This document shows positions 38,797-47,526 of a DNA stretch of 64,000 nucleotides, piece after piece. The DNA comes from a virus, in IMG/VR virus record IMGVR_UViG_3300042894_004766, positions 1-64,000 of that record; one strand, given 5' to 3'. Position numbers and translations under genes: made by a program. Below the pieces are notes generated by a model. It had not been told where the DNA came from. It saw nothing but the letters and a program-made list of their open reading frames with translations, and did no database searches. Each line of letters begins with the position of its first letter. Position 1 is the stretch's first letter.

Positions 38797-39306
38797 ATGA
38801 AATTAAAAGTTTACATTTCCGGATACGGTGCTGAAGTTACTCAAGGAACCTTAACAAATGAAAAAGTTGAGAAAATATACGAGTCACATGATTCATTAGA
38901 AGAATACTTTAGTCAATATGTTGATGATGATTTTAGTTGGTATGAGATTGATGATAACTTTCATTGCTCTGCTGCTTATTTAGAAGAATCTTCTATTCAA
39001 ATTATTGACGAACAAGGTGCAACTATATATGAAAGACCTTGTGATGAATTGATTTATGATGAAGTAATAACAGAACCTATTTATTCTACTGATGAGGAAT
39101 GTGCTATTACCTGTGTATCTACTGAAAAAGGTACTTTTTTTGAAGGAGATTTTGAAATTGAAGAATTTAATCCAGAGTTACTTACTTTGAAAATTAAAAG
39201 ATTGGAAAGTTTTAAAATGGTTTCTGAAGTATTCTATAATGGTGTAGAAATACCTGGTGATTTTGTTTTCTCTAATGGGAAAGACTTTAATGTTTATATT
39301 GACTAA
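38797..39306 (+). CDS. hypothetical acidic protein, 169 aa
   Basis: Strongly acidic and beta-rich, with four Cys. The acidity could mimic nucleic acid, but no such family is recognised. It converges with the next gene (4-nt overlap). Confidence 0.58.
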   Translation: MKLKVYISGYGAEVTQGTLTNEKVEKIYESHDSLEEYFSQYVDDDFSWYEIDDNFHCSAAYLEESSIQIIDEQGATIYERPCDELIYDEVITEPIYSTDEECAITCVSTEKGTFFEGDFEIEEFNPELLTLKIKRLESFKMVSEVFYNGVEIPGDFVFSNGKDFNVYID

Positions 39307-39977
39307 CTCTTCTTTAAAGGTATTGCAGGATTTACATCAAAATTATCATTAAGATAAGTTTTTAACTCATTTTCTATATAATGATCTGGTACTAATTTAC
39401 CATCATCTTCCTTTTCCATTTTATCACTAATAAATGATGTGAAACTATTTACTACTTCAGGTTTAAGTGCTTCAATCAATCTATCCGATACTACAAATGC
39501 TCTTGAAAATCTATCTTTTAGTGGAACTTCACCTTCTGGTAACATCATATAAGTATCAATAGTTTTCTTTAAGAAATCGGTATATTTAGATTGTGGTTCT
39601 AAATATTCAAATAATGTATCAAATACTCTGTGTACTAAACGAGAGGAACCAAATATTGTACCTACTACTGCAAGTACTGGAAAGAAAGGTGCTAATGATA
39701 AAGGAATTGCAATTGGTAAGATATTAAATATATTTTTCTTTAGTGTAGTTTTCTTTTTTGCGTCAACCGCGTCTTTAAATATTGCTCTAAGAATACCAAA
39801 TGTAAAATTCTCACCTTTAGAATGTAAGTAAGTAGCTAAGTGTCCTTGTTTAGATAAAGAGATTTGTTTTTTCAATTCTTCTTTATCAGTCACACCCATT
39901 TTAATAAGTTGTTCTTTTATATTTTTATCATATCTTTCTACGATTAGAAAATCACTATATTTCTTTACTTTTTTCAT
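39303..39977 (-). CDS. candidate internal virion protein with hydrophobic segment, 224 aa
   Basis: It starts MKKVKKYSDFLIVERYD (shared N-terminal peptide). Residues ~85-115 are hydrophobic (IPLSLAPFFPVLAVVG), enough for one membrane helix, so after delivery it could insert in the host membrane. No enzyme motif visible. Confidence 0.62.
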   Translation of the reverse strand: MKKVKKYSDFLIVERYDKNIKEQLIKMGVTDKEELKKQISLSKQGHLATYLHSKGENFTFGILRAIFKDAVDAKKKTTLKKNIFNILPIAIPLSLAPFFPVLAVVGTIFGSSRLVHRVFDTLFEYLEPQSKYTDFLKKTIDTYMMLPEGEVPLKDRFSRAFVVSDRLIEALKPEVVNSFTSFISDKMEKEDDGKLVPDHYIENELKTYLNDNFDVNPAIPLKKS

Positions 39978-40041
39978 ATTAAATTATTATTGTTTTCAAT
40001 CTATATAAAAACAAAGATTATTTTTTACTATATATAAAATT

Positions 40042-41385
40042 ATGATAACAGAAAAAACAATTTCAGACTTTCTTTCACTTGAGTATAAAGAGTTCGCGAT
40101 GTATTCTATTGAAGGTAGGGCAATACCATCAGTTGTTGATGGTTTTAAACCAACACAGAGAAAGATCATTCACATCTCCAATCAAATATGGAGAACAGGT
40201 AATGAGAAGAATCTAAAGGTATTTCAATTGGCTGGTAAAGTAGCATCAGATGCTTTCTATCATCATGGTAATACCTCATTAGAAAATGCTATTGTTACAA
40301 TGGCACAAAAATTTAAAAATAATGCTGCTTTATTAGAAGAAGATGGACAATTTGGTTCATTACGTTCTCCACAACCGGGTGCTGCTAGATATATTGGAAC
40401 AAAATTAAGTGATAACTTTAGATTGATTTATAAAGATTTTGATTTACTTGAATATAAAGAAGAAGAAGGTGAAACAATTGAACCTAGATACTTTCTACCA
40501 ATCATTCCAACTGTATTGCTGAATGGTTCAAGTGGAATTGCAGTTGGATTTGCTTCTAATGTGTTAAATAGAGACATTAAAAGCATTATTGATACTTGTG
40601 TGAGAGTTATTGAGGGTAAAAAAATAACGAGTATTAAACCGTCTTTAAATGAGTTTACAGGTGAATTCATACAAGATAAGGAAAATCCTAAGAGATGGAT
40701 AATAAGAGGTTTATTTCAAAGAGTAAATACATCAACTGTTAGAATAACAGAATTACCACCTTCTATGACTTATGAAAAGTATGAAGAGATACTAGATAAA
40801 CTAGTTGATAATAAAGATATTGTATCATATGATGATAATTGTAAAGATAATATAGATTATACAATTAAATTCCAAAGAGCTGTTCTAGAGGGTATTGATG
40901 ATACTGCGATGATAAAGTTGTTAAAATTAGAAGAATCATCAACTGAGATATTTACAACACTTGATGAGTTTGGTAAATTAAAAATATTTGAAACATCTGA
41001 AGAGATTATAGAATACTTTACTAAATTTAGACTAACTTATTATGATATAAGAAAACAACACACTTTGGATAAACTTAATAGAGAATTAAAGATATTAAGT
41101 AATAGAGGTAGATTTATTAAAGCTATTTTAGATGAGAAACTAAAAATAAATAATGTTTCTAAGGCAGAAATTATATTAAGTATAGAATCACTAGGTTTAG
41201 AACAAATAGATGACTCTTATGATTACTTATTAAGAATGTCACTTTACTCTTTAACAAAAGAGTTATTTGAAAAAATGAAGCAGGACTTCACTGCGAAAAA
41301 AGAAGAAATTAAAATATTAGAATCTACTGATCCAAAAGATATGTATCTACTAGATTTAAGTGAATTAAAAAAGAAGTTTAAATAG
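40042..41385 (+). CDS. type II DNA topoisomerase, breakage-reunion (A) subunit, T4 gp52-like
   Basis: The 447-aa protein matches the GyrA/ParC breakage domain: VVDGFKPTQRKIIH near residues 31-45, a GHHGNTS-like YHHGNTSLE, and AARYIGTKL holding the DNA-linking Tyr near residue 117. It lacks the C-terminal beta-pinwheel, giving the length of T4 gp52 (441 aa). It needs an ATPase subunit (gp39/60 or GyrB-like) not present in this window. Role: relieving supercoils during replication. It ends with TAG. Confidence 0.92.
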   Translation: MITEKTISDFLSLEYKEFAMYSIEGRAIPSVVDGFKPTQRKIIHISNQIWRTGNEKNLKVFQLAGKVASDAFYHHGNTSLENAIVTMAQKFKNNAALLEEDGQFGSLRSPQPGAARYIGTKLSDNFRLIYKDFDLLEYKEEEGETIEPRYFLPIIPTVLLNGSSGIAVGFASNVLNRDIKSIIDTCVRVIEGKKITSIKPSLNEFTGEFIQDKENPKRWIIRGLFQRVNTSTVRITELPPSMTYEKYEEILDKLVDNKDIVSYDDNCKDNIDYTIKFQRAVLEGIDDTAMIKLLKLEESSTEIFTTLDEFGKLKIFETSEEIIEYFTKFRLTYYDIRKQHTLDKLNRELKILSNRGRFIKAILDEKLKINNVSKAEIILSIESLGLEQIDDSYDYLLRMSLYSLTKELFEKMKQDFTAKKEEIKILESTDPKDMYLLDLSELKKKFK

Positions 41386-41432
41386 TTGAACATTTGATTT
41401 TTTTCACTATATTTGTAAAAATTATAATAAAG

Positions 41433-42701
41433 ATGAAAGAACAATTAAACCAACTTATAAATGAAAGATCTCCTGGATCTAAACCAATCTTCTTGGTTAT
41501 TAGGGGATCACACGCATACGGAACTAATATAGAGACTTCTGATACCGATTATGCGGGTGTATTTATCCAATCATTGGATGATATTCTTGGTAGTAAATAC
41601 AAACAGCAAGTAAATGATGATACTAATGATACTGTAATCTATGAGTTACGTAGATTTTTAGAATTATTGGCTAGTAATAACCCAACAGTTTTAGAATTAC
41701 TTAATACTCCAGAAGATTGTATTATCTATAAAGATCCTATTTTTGATTTAATATTAGAAAATAGAGAACAATTTATTACTAAAATCTGTGCTAACTCTTT
41801 TGGTGGTTATGCAAGAGCTCAAATTGGTAAAGCAAAGGGTCAAAATAAAAAACAAAACTGGGAAAAAGATAAGGTAACTCGTAAAGATTTACTTGACTTT
41901 TGTTACGTTATTCAAGGAACAAAAGCTATTCCATGGAAAAAATGGAATGATGGTAGATTTGATGAAAGATTTATTGGTGCAGTAAATGTTCCATATGCAA
42001 AAGATGTTTATACCTTATTCTATGATACTGAATCTGATATGATGTTCTCTGGTAAAGAGAAAAAAGAGTTAAGTGATATGATGATTCAACAACGTAAAGA
42101 CTCTGGTCGAGCATTGGGTCTTGGTTATAAAGGATTGGTTAAAGTTGGTTCGACTACTATTGATAGAAGTAAACTTACTAATATGACTGATGAACAAATT
42201 GATAGACTTGAGTTAGTTTTTCAAAAAGAAGCAGAAAAGAACTTAGGTGTCTCAAATCAATTGAGGCTATCTTCAATTCCAAAAGGACAAGAACCATTTT
42301 GTACTATTACTTATAACAAAGATGGATATTCAGAACATTGTAAAGACTTTAGAGAGTATGAAGAATGGTTATCAAAAAGAAATCTTCAAAGATGGGTAGA
42401 TGTTAAGTCTCACGGTCAACAAATTGATGGTAAGAATATGATGCACTGTCGTAGATTGATGGATATGGCTCGTGAGATTGCAGAAGGTAAGGGTATCCTT
42501 GTTAAAAGAGATAATGCACAAGAACTTCTTTCAATTAGAAGAGGTGAAATAGATTTACAAACTTTGATTGATCATGTTGAAAGTGAGATTAAAGAAGTAG
42601 ATACTTTGTTTAAAGAATCAGATTTACCAGAAAAGGTAGATGAAAATTTTATAAATAGTTTATTAGTAAAAATTAGAAAATCAGTTTATGGTATACAGTA
42701 A
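41433..42701 (+). CDS. RlaP-like nucleotidyltransferase (RNA-repair associated)
   Basis: The ATG at 41433 is preferred; a TATATTTG promoter element (about 41406-41413) lies 20 nt upstream. RGSHAYG (GS at 25-26) and D37-x-D39 (TSDTDYAG) form a polymerase-beta-type active site, and the 422-aa length and C-terminal helical region fit the YcgL/RlaP family often linked to RNA repair. It might add nucleotides or a phosphate-bearing cap to damaged RNA ends. The exact activity is not established for the family. Confidence 0.8.
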   Translation: MKEQLNQLINERSPGSKPIFLVIRGSHAYGTNIETSDTDYAGVFIQSLDDILGSKYKQQVNDDTNDTVIYELRRFLELLASNNPTVLELLNTPEDCIIYKDPIFDLILENREQFITKICANSFGGYARAQIGKAKGQNKKQNWEKDKVTRKDLLDFCYVIQGTKAIPWKKWNDGRFDERFIGAVNVPYAKDVYTLFYDTESDMMFSGKEKKELSDMMIQQRKDSGRALGLGYKGLVKVGSTTIDRSKLTNMTDEQIDRLELVFQKEAEKNLGVSNQLRLSSIPKGQEPFCTITYNKDGYSEHCKDFREYEEWLSKRNLQRWVDVKSHGQQIDGKNMMHCRRLMDMAREIAEGKGILVKRDNAQELLSIRRGEIDLQTLIDHVESEIKEVDTLFKESDLPEKVDENFINSLLVKIRKSVYGIQ

Positions 42702-43311
42702 CATTGCAATTATTATAGGGTTCTTTTGTTTAGGATATCTATTTAATAATCTTTTAAGAAAGATTGTTGAGGGATATAACGATAGTAAGTATCGAAAGGA
42801 AATTACGTCTATTTTTCAAAATGTATTAGATAATCTTTATACAAATAAGACAAGTTTTGTTAGTCGAATCAATAACACTGTTACTATTATGACAGAGTTG
42901 AATGAGGGTATAGTAAATGTTGTTTATCTTATGGATAGACGTGATATTGCTATATTTAAGGGAGATAAGTGTATCTATACATCAGATTCAATAGATAAAT
43001 CATTGGTTGATGAAATCATTGTGGGTTTAGATGTTTTCTATAAACGTGAGATAAATGATGTTGTAAATGTAATGGGAATGGTCTTCTCTCGTGATGAATT
43101 TGAGAACAAATTCAAAATAAAAGTAGAAGATATGAAGAAGGGTATGTTTGGTGGTTTTCCAAAAGAAGAAATGTCAGATATTGAAAAGATAAAAAGACAG
43201 AATGAGGTAAAGTTTAATATAGATGATATATTAGATAGAATTACATCTGTTGGTATTGAAAATCTTACACCAGAGGAAAAAAGATTTTTAGATAGTTATA
43301 ACAATGAATAA
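42688..43311 (+). CDS. membrane-anchored protein with rhomboid-tail-like motif, 207 aa
   Basis: An N-terminal transmembrane helix (residues ~4-22) is followed by a soluble domain and a C-terminal ILDRITSVGIENLTPEEKRF motif of the kind found at the end of Bacteroidetes rhomboid proteases and in the 61-aa protein at 9528. It overlaps the RlaP-like gene by 14 nt. Function unknown. Confidence 0.6.
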   Translation: MVYSNIAIIIGFFCLGYLFNNLLRKIVEGYNDSKYRKEITSIFQNVLDNLYTNKTSFVSRINNTVTIMTELNEGIVNVVYLMDRRDIAIFKGDKCIYTSDSIDKSLVDEIIVGLDVFYKREINDVVNVMGMVFSRDEFENKFKIKVEDMKKGMFGGFPKEEMSDIEKIKRQNEVKFNIDDILDRITSVGIENLTPEEKRFLDSYNNE

Positions 43312-43645
43312 TCTAGAATTAAATGGATTTAACTCTAATTTTGGTGACTTTAAAATAGTATCAATTTTAAGTGATTATGAGAATCACTGGATATTAGGTT
43401 TAACTTCTATTATTCTTGAAAGAGATAGTTTGTATTTTTATATTCAAGATGATAAAGAAAAGATTTCCGATGTTTCTAAGATGCCAATTTATATAAAAGA
43501 GGATTGGATAAATTATAATAAAAAAGATTTAAGTTTAGATATTATAAACAAACATATTAAGTATTATAAAAATGATGATGAAGATATGTTTAATTTACTA
43601 ATGACAATACGAAGAGATTTTATACTTACAAAGTATGTTAAATAA
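43304..43645 (+). CDS. hypothetical protein, 113 aa
   Basis: A soluble small protein overlapping the previous gene by 8 nt. No family recognised. Confidence 0.57.
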   Translation: MNNLELNGFNSNFGDFKIVSILSDYENHWILGLTSIILERDSLYFYIQDDKEKISDVSKMPIYIKEDWINYNKKDLSLDIINKHIKYYKNDDEDMFNLLMTIRRDFILTKYVK

Positions 43646-43674
43646 AAAAACCACTCATTGAGTGGTTTTTTTTT
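43646..43674. terminator. bidirectional terminator
   Basis: AAACCACTCA-TTG-AGTGGTTT, the same cassette as at 3676 and 7045. Confidence 0.88.
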
Positions 43675-43680
43675 ATTAGA

Positions 43681-44256
43681 TTAAAGTGGTAATTCTTCCT
43701 CTTCGTCTTCTTCTTTAGGTTCTTCTTCTTCTTGAGCTTGTCCTTGTGCAGGTGCTTGAGCTTGTCCTTGTGCAGGTGCTTGAGCTTGTCCTTGTGCAGG
43801 TGCTTGAGCTTGTCCTTGTGCAGGTTCTTCAAATTCTCCTTCTGCCGGTGCTTGAGCTTGTGGTTGTGCTTCAGTTTGTACTTGAGCTTGTGGTTGAGTT
43901 TGAGCTTGTGGTTGAGCTTGTGGTTCAGTTTGTACTTGAACTTGTCCTTGACCTTGTGTCTGTGCTTGAGTTTGACCACCCATTATAGCACCACCAGGAA
44001 TCTTATCTATATCTAAGAAAGTAGTTGTTACATATTTAATAATTTCTTCTGCAATATCTACATCACCAAAAAATTGACGTAAGTTTTTACCTGTTGTATC
44101 TTTTACTTTTTTAACATAAGCGTTGATTAAAGATTGAGGTAAGTCAATCATAGTTTTTACTTTATAAAGATCGTTAACTTGGAAAACAGATTCTTTTATA
44201 ATCTCTTCTCTATTTTTTTGAATACGAAATTTTTCAAATGCTTTAACGTGTTTCAT
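43681..44256 (-). CDS. candidate internal virion protein with Gln/Ala-rich repeat tail, 191 aa
   Basis: It starts [15 protein letters not shown] (shared N-terminal peptide). Residues ~30-90 are helical; from ~92 on the chain is low-complexity Gln/Ala/Pro (units of QAPAQGQA) ending in a Glu-rich tail. The DNA of the tail is a tandem repeat (43733-43828). The tail is probably disordered; it could bind DNA-packing partners or mediate condensation. Confidence 0.65.
   Translation of the reverse strand: MKHVKAFEKFRIQKNREEIIKESVFQVNDLYKVKTMIDLPQSLINAYVKKVKDTTGKNLRQFFGDVDIAEEIIKYVTTTFLDIDKIPGGAIMGGQTQAQTQGQGQVQVQTEPQAQPQAQTQPQAQVQTEAQPQAQAPAEGEFEEPAQGQAQAPAQGQAQAPAQGQAQAPAQGQAQEEEEPKEEDEEEELPL
43733..43828. 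repeat. 24-bp tandem repeat, four units, within coding sequence
   Basis: The unit GAGCTTGTCCTTGTGCAGG plus 5 nt repeats at 43733, 43757 and 43781 almost perfectly and at 43805 with divergence. Each unit codes eight residues of the Gln/Ala/Pro tail on the minus strand. Near-identity suggests recent slippage. Confidence 0.85.
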
Positions 44257-44324
44257 GTTTTTGTTTATTTTTTATATGATTTATATATTAAGAATAAAAA
44301 GCCATTTTTTGTATTTTTTATAAA

Positions 44325-44843
44325 TTATTGAATAATACCAAATGCTGCCAGTACTAATCCTATTATTACTACAGATCCACCTATTCCACCTACTACCATC
44401 TTTGTTTTTAGTCTTGATAATTGTTTATTCTTTTCATCAATTACATTTTGTCTATTAACTACTTCTGTTTGTAAAACTTGATTTTTTTGCATCCAGCCAA
44501 TTATTTCTTGTTGTAGTGCATTTATTTTCTCATCTTTCTTAACTAATTGACTATCTTGTTTGGTGATAACAACGTCTAGTTTAGCAATTACTTCATCTTT
44601 ATCATTGATTACCTTTACACATATATTTTCATAATCTTGCATTTCTGCTTGTAACTGTTCAAACTTTTCTAATATATTTGAATTATTATTAAGTTTCATT
44701 GCTTGTGGTATAGTCATAACTATAACTTTTTGTCCAAGTGAATCTACTTCAAACCTTGGATATTTAATTTTTTGTGTAACTTGTGAAAACATTGTTGTAA
44801 AAACTAATGTCATTAATAGTGTGAATAACTTTCTCATTTTCAT
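44325..44843 (-). CDS. exported coiled-coil protein with C-terminal membrane helix, 172 aa
   Basis: A signal peptide ending at FSQ, a long coiled-coil (residues ~60-145) and a C-terminal hydrophobic helix (VVGGIGGSVVIIGLVLAAFG). The chain would sit in the periplasm, tethered by its C-terminus. With the LysM coiled-coil protein just upstream it may span the envelope and act in lysis, but this is inference. Confidence 0.62.
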   Translation of the reverse strand: MKMRKLFTLLMTLVFTTMFSQVTQKIKYPRFEVDSLGQKVIVMTIPQAMKLNNNSNILEKFEQLQAEMQDYENICVKVINDKDEVIAKLDVVITKQDSQLVKKDEKINALQQEIIGWMQKNQVLQTEVVNRQNVIDEKNKQLSRLKTKMVVGGIGGSVVIIGLVLAAFGIIQ

Positions 44844-44854
44844 TTATTTATTTT

Positions 44855-45466
44855 TTAGTTTTTAATTGTTAAGGTTTGTCCTACTTGTAGACCTTTATTT
44901 TTTAGAAACTTATTTTGTTCCATTATTTCAGAAACACTTACATTATAAAGTTTAGATAAAGAATATAATGTTTCTTTTCCTTCAACTTTGTGTAGTATTT
45001 TATCTTTTACTTTATTTTCATTTGTTTCGGGTAATTTATCTACCTTTTTCTTTTCTATAGAAGATGTATTTTTTATTAAGTCTTCTAATAGTTCATCATC
45101 GGTAAGAACTTTAGGATTATTTCTTAACTCTTCAATTTCCTTTCTAGTCTTTGCCATACCACCCTGAAGTCTTGATAGATCTTTTTTAGCATTCTCTGCA
45201 TCTTCTTTGGCTCTTTGAGCATTTGCTTTTGCAGTACCTACTTCAATGGCTAGTTTTTTATCCTCTGCATCTTTTTTATTATAAATATCTTGCCATATTG
45301 CAATTTTTGCTTCTGCTGCTTCTTTCTCTTTTTCTAATTTTTTATATTCTTCTTCAAGTTGTTTAACTCTTTGTTTTGATGCATCAAATCCACCAAAATA
45401 CCAAGTAAGACCAAATCCAATAGTTGATACTAGTAAAAATATAATAACAATTTTTTTAAAATCCAT
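44855..45466 (-). CDS. membrane-anchored coiled-coil protein with LysM domain, 203 aa
   Basis: An N-terminal transmembrane helix (residues ~5-25) is followed by a ~110-residue coiled-coil and a C-terminal LysM module (HKVEGKETLYSLSKLYNVS... GLQVGQTLTIKN, ~155-203) that binds peptidoglycan. The likely topology is inner-membrane anchor, periplasmic rod, cell-wall contact. It is immediately upstream of the exported coiled-coil gene (11 nt) and probably works with it in envelope disruption. Confidence 0.75.
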   Translation of the reverse strand: MDFKKIVIIFLLVSTIGFGLTWYFGGFDASKQRVKQLEEEYKKLEKEKEAAEAKIAIWQDIYNKKDAEDKKLAIEVGTAKANAQRAKEDAENAKKDLSRLQGGMAKTRKEIEELRNNPKVLTDDELLEDLIKNTSSIEKKKVDKLPETNENKVKDKILHKVEGKETLYSLSKLYNVSVSEIMEQNKFLKNKGLQVGQTLTIKN

Positions 45467-45504
45467 ATTTCTATTATTTTTTATTATATATTAAAAAATT
45501 ATAT

Positions 45505-45518
45505 ATATCTTTGTATAA
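45505..45518 (+). promoter_or_regulatory. Bacteroidetes-type promoter element
   Basis: TATCTTTG about 20 nt before the ATG at 45534; the distal element is a T-run at a slightly long spacing, so assignment is moderate. Confidence 0.45.
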
Positions 45519-45533
45519 AATTTTATAGAAAAT

Positions 45534-46046
45534 ATGGGAATAAAAAAATTGATATGTTTTGACTTTGATGATACTCTTTGTCATACCTTGAAACCAGAGG
45601 AAGGTAAACCTATCTGGAAAGAAAAATTTGGTACAGATTGGCCACATAGAGGATGGTGGTCGAAGCCAGAAACTTTGGATCTAGATGTCTTTGATACAAA
45701 AATAAACCCTTATGTCTACCAAGAATATTTAAAAGCAGTTTCTGATCCGGATAACTATGTTTTTTGTGCAACTGGTCGTATTGAAAAATTAAGAACTGAA
45801 GTAGAAGCAGTTTTACATAAATTAAACCTATCATTTGATGCTTTATATTTAAACACTGGTGGAGATACCTTCACTTTTAAATGTAGATTATTTGCTAAAC
45901 TTATTAGAGAATTACAACCAGAGGAATTCATTATGTATGATGATAGATTTGAACATTTAGTTGAATTTGAAAAATGGGCGGAAACTATTGATTGTAAAAT
46001 CACTATAATAGATGTAGTAAACAAAACAACAAAAACATTCAATTAA
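45534..46046 (+). CDS. Swiss-Army-Knife-type HAD phosphatase, 170 aa
   Basis: FDFDDTLCHT (D10-x-D12), then GWWSKPETL and a C-terminal FIMYDDRFEHL reproduce the HAD_SAK pattern found in RNA-repair fusion proteins. It would remove phosphates from RNA or nucleotide ends. It is the second HAD of this kind in the window, after the HAD/tRNA-binding fusion at 25669. It lies directly upstream of clpS. Confidence 0.78.
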   Translation: MGIKKLICFDFDDTLCHTLKPEEGKPIWKEKFGTDWPHRGWWSKPETLDLDVFDTKINPYVYQEYLKAVSDPDNYVFCATGRIEKLRTEVEAVLHKLNLSFDALYLNTGGDTFTFKCRLFAKLIRELQPEEFIMYDDRFEHLVEFEKWAETIDCKITIIDVVNKTTKTFN

Positions 46047-46047
46047 G

Positions 46048-46332
46048 ATGCCAACTATTACTAAGAAAAAAACACAATCTAAAGTACAGGAGATTTTATC
46101 TAAACCTTACAAACTGATACTTCATAACGATGATTATAACTCATTTGATTGGGTTATTGAATGTCTTATGAAAGTATGTAAGCATGAATACGAACAAGCA
46201 ACACAATGTGCTCATATTGTTCACAATAATGGTAAGTGTGATGTTAAGTATGGTGATTTAGAAACCATTTCAGAAATGAAGAATTTACTAAAATCGGCGG
46301 GACTCTCAGTCACTATGGAAGTGAATGAATAA
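46048..46332 (+). CDS. clpS: ClpS N-end-rule adaptor
   Basis: The 94-aa protein contains YKLILHNDDYNSFDWVI and HIVHNNGKCDV, the ligand-binding Asn-Asp-Asp and His region of ClpS, and closely follows the Bacteroidetes version (ending AGLSVTME). ClpS hands proteins with destabilising N-termini to a Clp unfoldase by binding the unfoldase N-domain. The phage unfoldase at 4983 lacks that domain, so this ClpS may instead steer the host ClpA/C enzyme, or bind by another route. Confidence 0.92.
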   Translation: MPTITKKKTQSKVQEILSKPYKLILHNDDYNSFDWVIECLMKVCKHEYEQATQCAHIVHNNGKCDVKYGDLETISEMKNLLKSAGLSVTMEVNE

Positions 46333-46360
46333 AAAAAGACATCTTTAAGATGTCTTTTTT
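46333..46360. terminator. bidirectional terminator
   Basis: AAAGACATC-TTTAA-GATGTCTTT stem after clpS. Confidence 0.85.
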
Positions 46361-46381
46361 ATTTTAGAATGATTAAATTTT

Positions 46382-47479
46382 TTATTTTAAACCATGTATT
46401 TTAGGAATTGAAAGTGAAGGTTCTAAATCAATTTCTAAATCAAATTTTAAATAATCTTCTCCTTTTCTAATAGTTATATAACATTTCTCATCACCATGAT
46501 ATACACCACCATCTACTTCAAATCCTGGAAATAAATCTTCAAGCTCATCTTTGATGTCTCTAAGTATTTTTTCTGGGTAAATTTCACCCCACTTCACCGC
46601 ATTTTCAAAATTTTCTTCACTATCATAACCAAACATTTGATAATGACTACCATCTATACAATCATGTGGGAACAAATCATTTAATTGTTTTTTCTTTTCT
46701 TCTAAATCGGGTAACTCATAATCCGCATCTATATTAAGTGCTTCATTTGTAAATGATTCAAACTTTTTTAAATATTTCATAGTTTTAAAGCTCTCTACTA
46801 CTTGTCCTACTGATTTTTCGATAACTTCCTTACTTGTTGTTGTAAAGTAGTAACCAAGTTTTTGAAAATCATTTCTGTTTGCAACAGAAGCACCATTTTG
46901 TCCTGGAAACGCTGTAATTACAGAAAGAACTGTTTTATCACCTACTTTGCCAAGCTTGGCACCAATAAAACTAAGAAAAGTAGTTTTCTCACCTTCACCT
47001 TCTTTTACTTTTATACTAAACTCATTTCCTCTAGAATCCTTATATTTATATAAATTCATAGATTTAAACTCATCACTATTTGGATCTGATTTATGTAAAT
47101 TTTCTATACCTACTGGTATTTTAGAGTCTAATCCAAGCCATTTAAACTTTTCTGCTTCATCCGGGTTTGTTACTTTTGTCTCATTTGGTCCAAATCCTTT
47201 AGTCATATCAGTTGGTTTATTATTAGATACTAAGGAAACTATTGCTTTTTTCAAGTCAACTCCTTTTTCAAATTTAGATCCAGGTATTGTTTCGTCAACA
47301 TGTGACTCAGTTATATGTGTAAGATCATCTAGAAGTAGAATAAAATCTCCGGCCTCAAAAACACTTTCTTTAGTGGCAGTTACCTTACCTTTAAGAAATT
47401 GATTTGCATCAACCATTTGTTGTATTTCTGAATAGATATTATCTTCAAGTGATTCATTAAATTTTTGTAAATGTTTCAT
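46382..47479 (-). CDS. fused pair of candidate internal virion proteins, 365 aa
   Basis: The N-terminus MKHLQKFNESLEDN is the shared virion-type peptide. At residue 234 (ATG 46780) a second, complete copy of such a peptide appears (MKYLKKFESFTNEA) followed by an unrelated domain, so two once separate genes are now one open frame, or a second product starts at 46780. The first half has a KTVLSVITAFPG strand reminiscent of barnase/EndoU-type toxin folds, by pattern only. The second half is acidic. Confidence 0.65.
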   Translation of the reverse strand: MKHLQKFNESLEDNIYSEIQQMVDANQFLKGKVTATKESVFEAGDFILLLDDLTHITESHVDETIPGSKFEKGVDLKKAIVSLVSNNKPTDMTKGFGPNETKVTNPDEAEKFKWLGLDSKIPVGIENLHKSDPNSDEFKSMNLYKYKDSRGNEFSIKVKEGEGEKTTFLSFIGAKLGKVGDKTVLSVITAFPGQNGASVANRNDFQKLGYYFTTTSKEVIEKSVGQVVESFKTMKYLKKFESFTNEALNIDADYELPDLEEKKKQLNDLFPHDCIDGSHYQMFGYDSEENFENAVKWGEIYPEKILRDIKDELEDLFPGFEVDGGVYHGDEKCYITIRKGEDYLKFDLEIDLEPSLSIPKIHGLK

Positions 47480-47526
47480 AGATTTCTTTTTTTTTATTAT
47501 TCTATATATTTAGCTAGAAAAATCAT

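Noticed and set aside
43733-43828. Possible CRISPR array because of regular 24-bp repeats
   Set aside because: Units are directly adjacent without spacers and keep the coding frame.
43732-44016. Leu/Cys/Ser-rich open frames on the plus strand opposite the Gln/Ala repeat
   Set aside because: They are shadows of the tandem repeat in the minus-strand gene; composition is driven by the repeat.
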